Source: an uncultured Planctomycetaceae bacterium (GTDB lineage Bacteria > Planctomycetota > Planctomycetia > Pirellulales > UBA1268). From it: a stretch of DNA of 9,728 nt. The notes under the pieces were generated by a model. That model saw only the letters and a program-made list of their open reading frames with translations. It did no database searches and was not told the DNA's origin. Both the position numbers and the translations under genes were made by a program. Location: NCBI GenBank assembly GCA_937926325.1, contig CALAZQ010000216.1:1-9728 (forward strand), in the 5' to 3' direction. This document shows, piece after piece, positions 6,958 through 9,728 of the stretch; position 1 is the stretch's first letter, and each line of letters opens with the position of its first letter.

Positions 6958-8367
6958 TCAAACCGCTGCCTGCCAGAGCCAGACACCACCAACCAACAGG
7001 CCGAGGCCGATGGTGAGGGCCGTTTCGCCCCGATCGCTGGCGACGCGGGCGGCGACACAGCCACCACCGGCCACCGCCGCCCCGGCTGCAAGGCCGGCCA
7101 CCGTCAGCAGGGCCGGCACCGCCGCCGGATGACCGACCGCCACCACCGCCACGACCAGCGGTGGCCAGAGCATCAGGACACCATGGCCGACCAGCACGAC
7201 GGTAGCCTGCAGGCCGGGCGAGGGCACCGCCAGCAGGCTCTGGATAAAGTCTGCCGCCGCAGGAAGCGGCGACCGGCACCCCCGAAAACCCTCGGCGTTT
7301 TCGGGGATTGCCCGGGTGGAAAAAGGCCATGGCCGGCTTTTTCCACAGGCAGCCAGAAAACCTGGCAGGGCAGTGCCGGGGCGACCCGTGCTGCCGATGA
7401 GACTCCGCCAGCCGCGGACCACCTCGCGGCCGTCGAGCAGCGCGGCAGCAGGCAGCCCAAAAGCCCCGAACACCGCTGCCGCCAGCAGCCCGTAACGGCC
7501 CGCTGATGCCGGATCGAGCAGCAGCCAGCCGATCATCCCGCCGAGTGCCAGCAGCATCGCGACACTTCGCAGAACACGCCGCCACCAGCTGCGGGCCGGC
7601 ACCACTCCCAGCAGGCCGATCGCCGCCAACCTGTCAGGCCGCCGCGGCCCGGAAGCGGCGGCAAGGGGAAGCTGGCGGGGCAGGAGGCCGCCGATCGCCC
7701 CCCCGCCGGCCAAGTGCAGCCACTGGGCGAGGCCAAGCAGGCTGCCCGCCATCACGAGCCAGCAGCCGACGCCGACCAGCAGCAACGGCCACTCGCCGCT
7801 GGCAGGGACGAGGCTTCCCGTAGCGGCCATGCCCGCTGACGCGAGCCAGCCGGCCAGCAAGGTCGCAGTGGCGGTATCGGCAGCCGACAGCCCGGCCAGC
7901 CGGAAGCCGCCAGTCGTCAGGGCTGTCAGCCCGGTTGCTGCCGCACCGGCGGCGACTCCCGTCACCGTCAACTCGGTTGGGTTCCCGCGAATCGCCGAAC
8001 CGGCTGCCGCCCCCCCGAGGCCGAGCAGCGGCCAGCACAGCCGACACGCCAGCCAACCGCCGGCAGAGGGTAGGGCCAGGGGCTGGCGACTGAAGCGGTA
8101 CCAGCCCCCGCGTTGAAGCATGAGGCCGGCATCCCAGACCGGAAACGTCGCCGGCAGTTCACCGATCGCGACCACGGCCGCTGCCGTCATCACCGCGGCG
8201 GTCGTCGCACTCACCGGGAGCCCCTCGGCAGCGAATGCGAAGGCGGCAGCGGCCACTGCGACCGCCCCCCAGGATGCCGGCCGACGGACATCATGCCGCA
8301 GCCGGATGGCCGCCACAGACCAGCTCGACCAGCCCCTCCCCGGCCGAAATGCGGCAGTCTGCGGCAT
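6958..8367 (-). CDS. Polytopic membrane protein of unknown function, downstream of argG
   Basis: This 469-residue protein has about 11 predicted membrane segments, roughly at 32-49, 54-70, 103-125, 132-152, 165-185, 193-219, 264-285, 290-311, 387-412, 415-440 and 448-467, composed mainly of Ala, Gly, Leu, Val and Trp. There is no recognisable transporter, kinase or permease motif, so no function is assigned. The ATG at 8367 is preceded by GAGG with a 7-nt spacer, and this site overlaps the TGA of argG, so translation is probably coupled to argG. Residues about 334-371, between the eighth and ninth listed segments, are encoded by a palindromic element. That stretch is Pro/Arg-rich with two Cys and looks unlike the rest of the protein. 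Membrane segments on both sides lie in the same frame, so the gene is not broken by it. The positive charge of the insert predicts a cytoplasmic loop. Confidence 0.8.
   Translation of the reverse strand: MPQTAAFRPGRGWSSWSVAAIRLRHDVRRPASWGAVAVAAAAFAFAAEGLPVSATTAAVMTAAAVVAIGELPATFPVWDAGLMLQRGGWYRFSRQPLALPSAGGWLACRLCWPLLGLGGAAAGSAIRGNPTELTVTGVAAGAAATGLTALTTGGFRLAGLSAADTATATLLAGWLASAGMAATGSLVPASGEWPLLLVGVGCWLVMAGSLLGLAQWLHLAGGGAIGGLLPRQLPLAAASGPRRPDRLAAIGLLGVVPARSWWRRVLRSVAMLLALGGMIGWLLLDPASAGRYGLLAAAVFGAFGLPAAALLDGREVVRGWRSLIGSTGRPGTALPGFLAACGKSRPWPFSTRAIPENAEGFRGCRSPLPAAADFIQSLLAVPSPGLQATVVLVGHGVLMLWPPLVVAVVAVGHPAAVPALLTVAGLAAGAAVAGGGCVAARVASDRGETALTIGLGLLVGGVWLWQAAV
7255..7380. repeat. Palindromic, cloverleaf-like element inside a coding gene
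   Basis: Read on the plus strand, four consecutive inverted repeats are visible. CGCCGC/GCGGCG is at 7255-7271 with loop AGGAA. CCCCGAAAAC/GTTTTCGGGG is at 7280-7306 with a 7-nt loop. GTGGAAAAAG/CTTTTTCCAC is at 7316-7346 with an 11-nt loop containing CCATGG. GCCAG/CTGGC is at 7352-7366 with loop AAAAC. A further perfect pairing, CCGGCAC (7273-7279) with GTGCCGG (7373-7379), encloses the last three hairpins and abuts the first of them directly, giving a closing stem with three arms. No transposase is nearby. The fold could act as single-stranded DNA (REP-like mobility) or in RNA. The boundaries are approximate because no target-site duplication was identified. Its presence elsewhere in the genome is unknown. 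Confidence 0.65.
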
Positions 8368-8379
8368 GGCCTTTCCTCA
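8368..8379 (-). promoter_or_regulatory. Shine-Dalgarno overlapping the argG stop codon
   Basis: On the minus strand the sequence reads TGAGGAAAGGCC and then ATG. The TGA ends argG, and the GAGG that starts within it serves the membrane protein start at 8367 with a 7-nt spacer. This arrangement favours re-initiation by ribosomes finishing argG. Confidence 0.6.
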
Positions 8380-9588
8380 CCGCCGGGGGCGGACGGTTCC
8401 CTGCACCCGCAGCGGCAGCCCCAGAATCCGCAGGAAGCCCTCGGCGTCGGTCTGGTCGTACGAGCCGCCCCCTTCCATCGAGGCGATCGCTGCATCGTAG
8501 AGGCTTTCGCTGCTCTCCCGGCTTTTGACCAGCATGTTGCCCTTGTAGAGCGAAAGCTCGACCGCTCCGGTCACCGGCCGCTGGGCCTCGCGGATGAAGG
8601 CGAGCAGGGCATCCATTTTCGCGCAGTACCAAAAGCCGTAATAGATCGACTCGGCCACCTCGGGCGAGAGCCGGTCTCGCAGGTGCACCAGATCGCGGTC
8701 GAGGGTCAGCTGCTCGACCAGTCGGTGGGCCTCGTACAGCAGCGTCATGCCGGGGGCCTCATAGACCCCACGGCTCTTCATACCGACCAGCCGATTCTCG
8801 AGGATGTCAATCCGGCCGATGCCGTTGCGGCCGCCAATTTCATTGAGGGCAAGCACCATCTCGTGCGGCGGCAGCGGCCGGTCATTGAGCCGAACCGGCA
8901 CGCCTGCCTCAAACGCCAGCCGAATCGTCTCCGGCGTGTCGGGGGCCTCCTGCGGCGACACCGACATGCCGAAGTCAACCAGGGCATAGCCATCGGTGTC
9001 GAGTTCCTCGAGCAGTCCCGCCTCGTAGCTGGTGTGCAGGCAGTTCTCGTCAGAGCTGTAGGGTTTTTCTTTCGAGGCCTTCACCGGAATCGACTTCTCG
9101 GCACAGAACTCGATCAGCTCCTTGCGGCCCGGGAAGCGATCGCGGAAGGCGGCGATCCGCCAGGGGGCGAGCAGTTCGATCGTCGGGTCGAGGGCCTCGG
9201 CCGCCAGCTGGAACCGACACTGGTCGTTCCCCTTGCCGGTGGCCCCGTGGGCAAAGACGGTCGCCCCCTCGGCGTGGCAGATCTCAACGCAGACCTTGCT
9301 GATCAGCGGTCGGGCGATCGAAGTTCCCAGCAGGTAGGTGCCCTCGTAGCGGGCCTGCCACTGCAGCGTCGGAAAGGCAAAGTCGCGGCAGAGTTCCTCG
9401 CGGGCATCGACCAGTAGCGCCTTGACCGCCCCGCAGTCACGGGCCTTCTGCAGCGTCGCCTCCCGGTCCTCACAGGGCTGGCCCAGATCGACATAGACGG
9501 CAACCACCTCATAGCCCTGTTCGATCAGCCAGCCGAGAATGACCGAGGTATCGAGACCGCCGGAGTACGCGAGGACACATTTTTTCAT
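8377..9588 (-). CDS. argG: Argininosuccinate synthase
   Basis: The 403-residue cytoplasmic enzyme joins citrulline and aspartate with ATP to give argininosuccinate, AMP and pyrophosphate, the penultimate step of arginine biosynthesis. The N-terminal ATP-pyrophosphatase motif AYSGGLDTS is at 7-15. EGTYLLGTSIARP is at 82-94, the ATP/citrulline-binding segment HGATGKGNDQ at 114-123 and YSSDENCLHTSYEAG at 177-191, all in the family order. The length is that expected of a full enzyme, and I see no missing motif. The ATG at 9588 places SGGLDTS at the usual distance from the N-terminus, and a GGAAGGAAG run lies about 11 nt upstream. Residues before this ATG in the open frame show no family similarity. 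It is the first visible gene of a probable operon with the membrane protein at 8367. No ARG box or other operator was recognised upstream. Confidence 0.97.
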   Translation of the reverse strand: MKKCVLAYSGGLDTSVILGWLIEQGYEVVAVYVDLGQPCEDREATLQKARDCGAVKALLVDAREELCRDFAFPTLQWQARYEGTYLLGTSIARPLISKVCVEICHAEGATVFAHGATGKGNDQCRFQLAAEALDPTIELLAPWRIAAFRDRFPGRKELIEFCAEKSIPVKASKEKPYSSDENCLHTSYEAGLLEELDTDGYALVDFGMSVSPQEAPDTPETIRLAFEAGVPVRLNDRPLPPHEMVLALNEIGGRNGIGRIDILENRLVGMKSRGVYEAPGMTLLYEAHRLVEQLTLDRDLVHLRDRLSPEVAESIYYGFWYCAKMDALLAFIREAQRPVTGAVELSLYKGNMLVKSRESSESLYDAAIASMEGGGSYDQTDAEGFLRILGLPLRVQGTVRPRR

Positions 9589-9728
9589 CGAGGTACTGAC
9601 TTCCTTCCGATTGTGGAGAACTGGCCGGTTGGCCTTTGCCGTTGCCAAAATGTGCCAGAAAACGGGCCCCGGGCCAATCCTGCCGGGCAATTGCCTCAGA
9701 CCTCATGCACCATGGCCATGTTGTGGCC

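Noticed and set aside
6740..7585. Upstream extension of the 686-residue protein frame to 968 codons
   Set aside because: The extension overlaps the membrane protein gene in another frame, lacks protein-like character, and would bury the clear signal peptide; AAGGAG supports the GTG at 6739.
8113..9417. Plus-strand open frame of 434 codons opposite argG
   Set aside because: argG is certain from its motifs; this is its antisense shadow.
9663..9675. GC-rich near-palindrome CGGGCCCCGGGCC upstream of argG, followed on the minus strand by CGTTTT
   Set aside because: It could be a terminator of an upstream gene, but the stem is only about 4 bp with a tight loop and the upstream gene is not visible.
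9696..9728. Possible C-terminus of a gene entering from the right on the minus strand (GHNMAMVHEV then TGA)
   Set aside because: Ten residues are too few to identify or to distinguish from chance, and they do not match the usual end of a neighbouring arg gene that I know.

Overview
The window is high-GC bacterial DNA, most likely from a planctomycete of the Pirellula/Rhodopirellula type. The inference rests on an N-terminal Rho_N-like motif joined by a long Ala/Arg linker to a DUF4912 domain, on large exported proteins of lineage-restricted appearance, and on loosely packed genes of mixed orientation. No rRNA, tRNA, CRISPR array, transposase, integrase or phage gene was seen. Only argG gives a firm pathway assignment.

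Left part (1-2239): a complete DUF4912 protein gene (211-1470, +), then a 357-bp gap with a weak terminator-like hairpin. Next comes a small two-helix membrane protein gene on the minus strand (1828-2103). A 136-bp divergent intergenic region separates it from the following gene.

Middle (2240-6739): a large exported alpha/beta hydrolase (2240-4669, +) with a GHSLGG nucleophile elbow and plausible Asp and His partners. It meets head-to-head a 686-residue exported protein of unknown function (4679-6739, -). The two stop codons are 9 bp apart, and a small hairpin spans the end of the hydrolase gene.

Right part (6740-9728): argG (8377-9588, -), argininosuccinate synthase, followed 9 bp later on the same strand by a polytopic membrane protein (6958-8367, -). 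The Shine-Dalgarno of the second gene overlaps the argG stop codon, so the two probably form a translationally coupled operon. The 686-residue protein gene lies downstream in the same direction, after a 218-bp gap containing a hairpin.

The most unusual object is inside the membrane protein gene. About 7255-7380 holds a run of inverted repeats: hairpins with perfect stems of 6, 10, 10 and 5 bp. In addition, a 7-bp stem (7273-7279 with 7373-7379) encloses the last three, giving a cloverleaf-like fold. The region is translated in frame as a Pro/Arg-rich loop between two predicted membrane segments, and all three minus-strand frames are open through it. This looks like a palindromic repeat element tolerated inside a protein-coding gene, comparable in concept to Rickettsia palindromic elements. 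Whether it is repeated in the host genome cannot be judged from this window.
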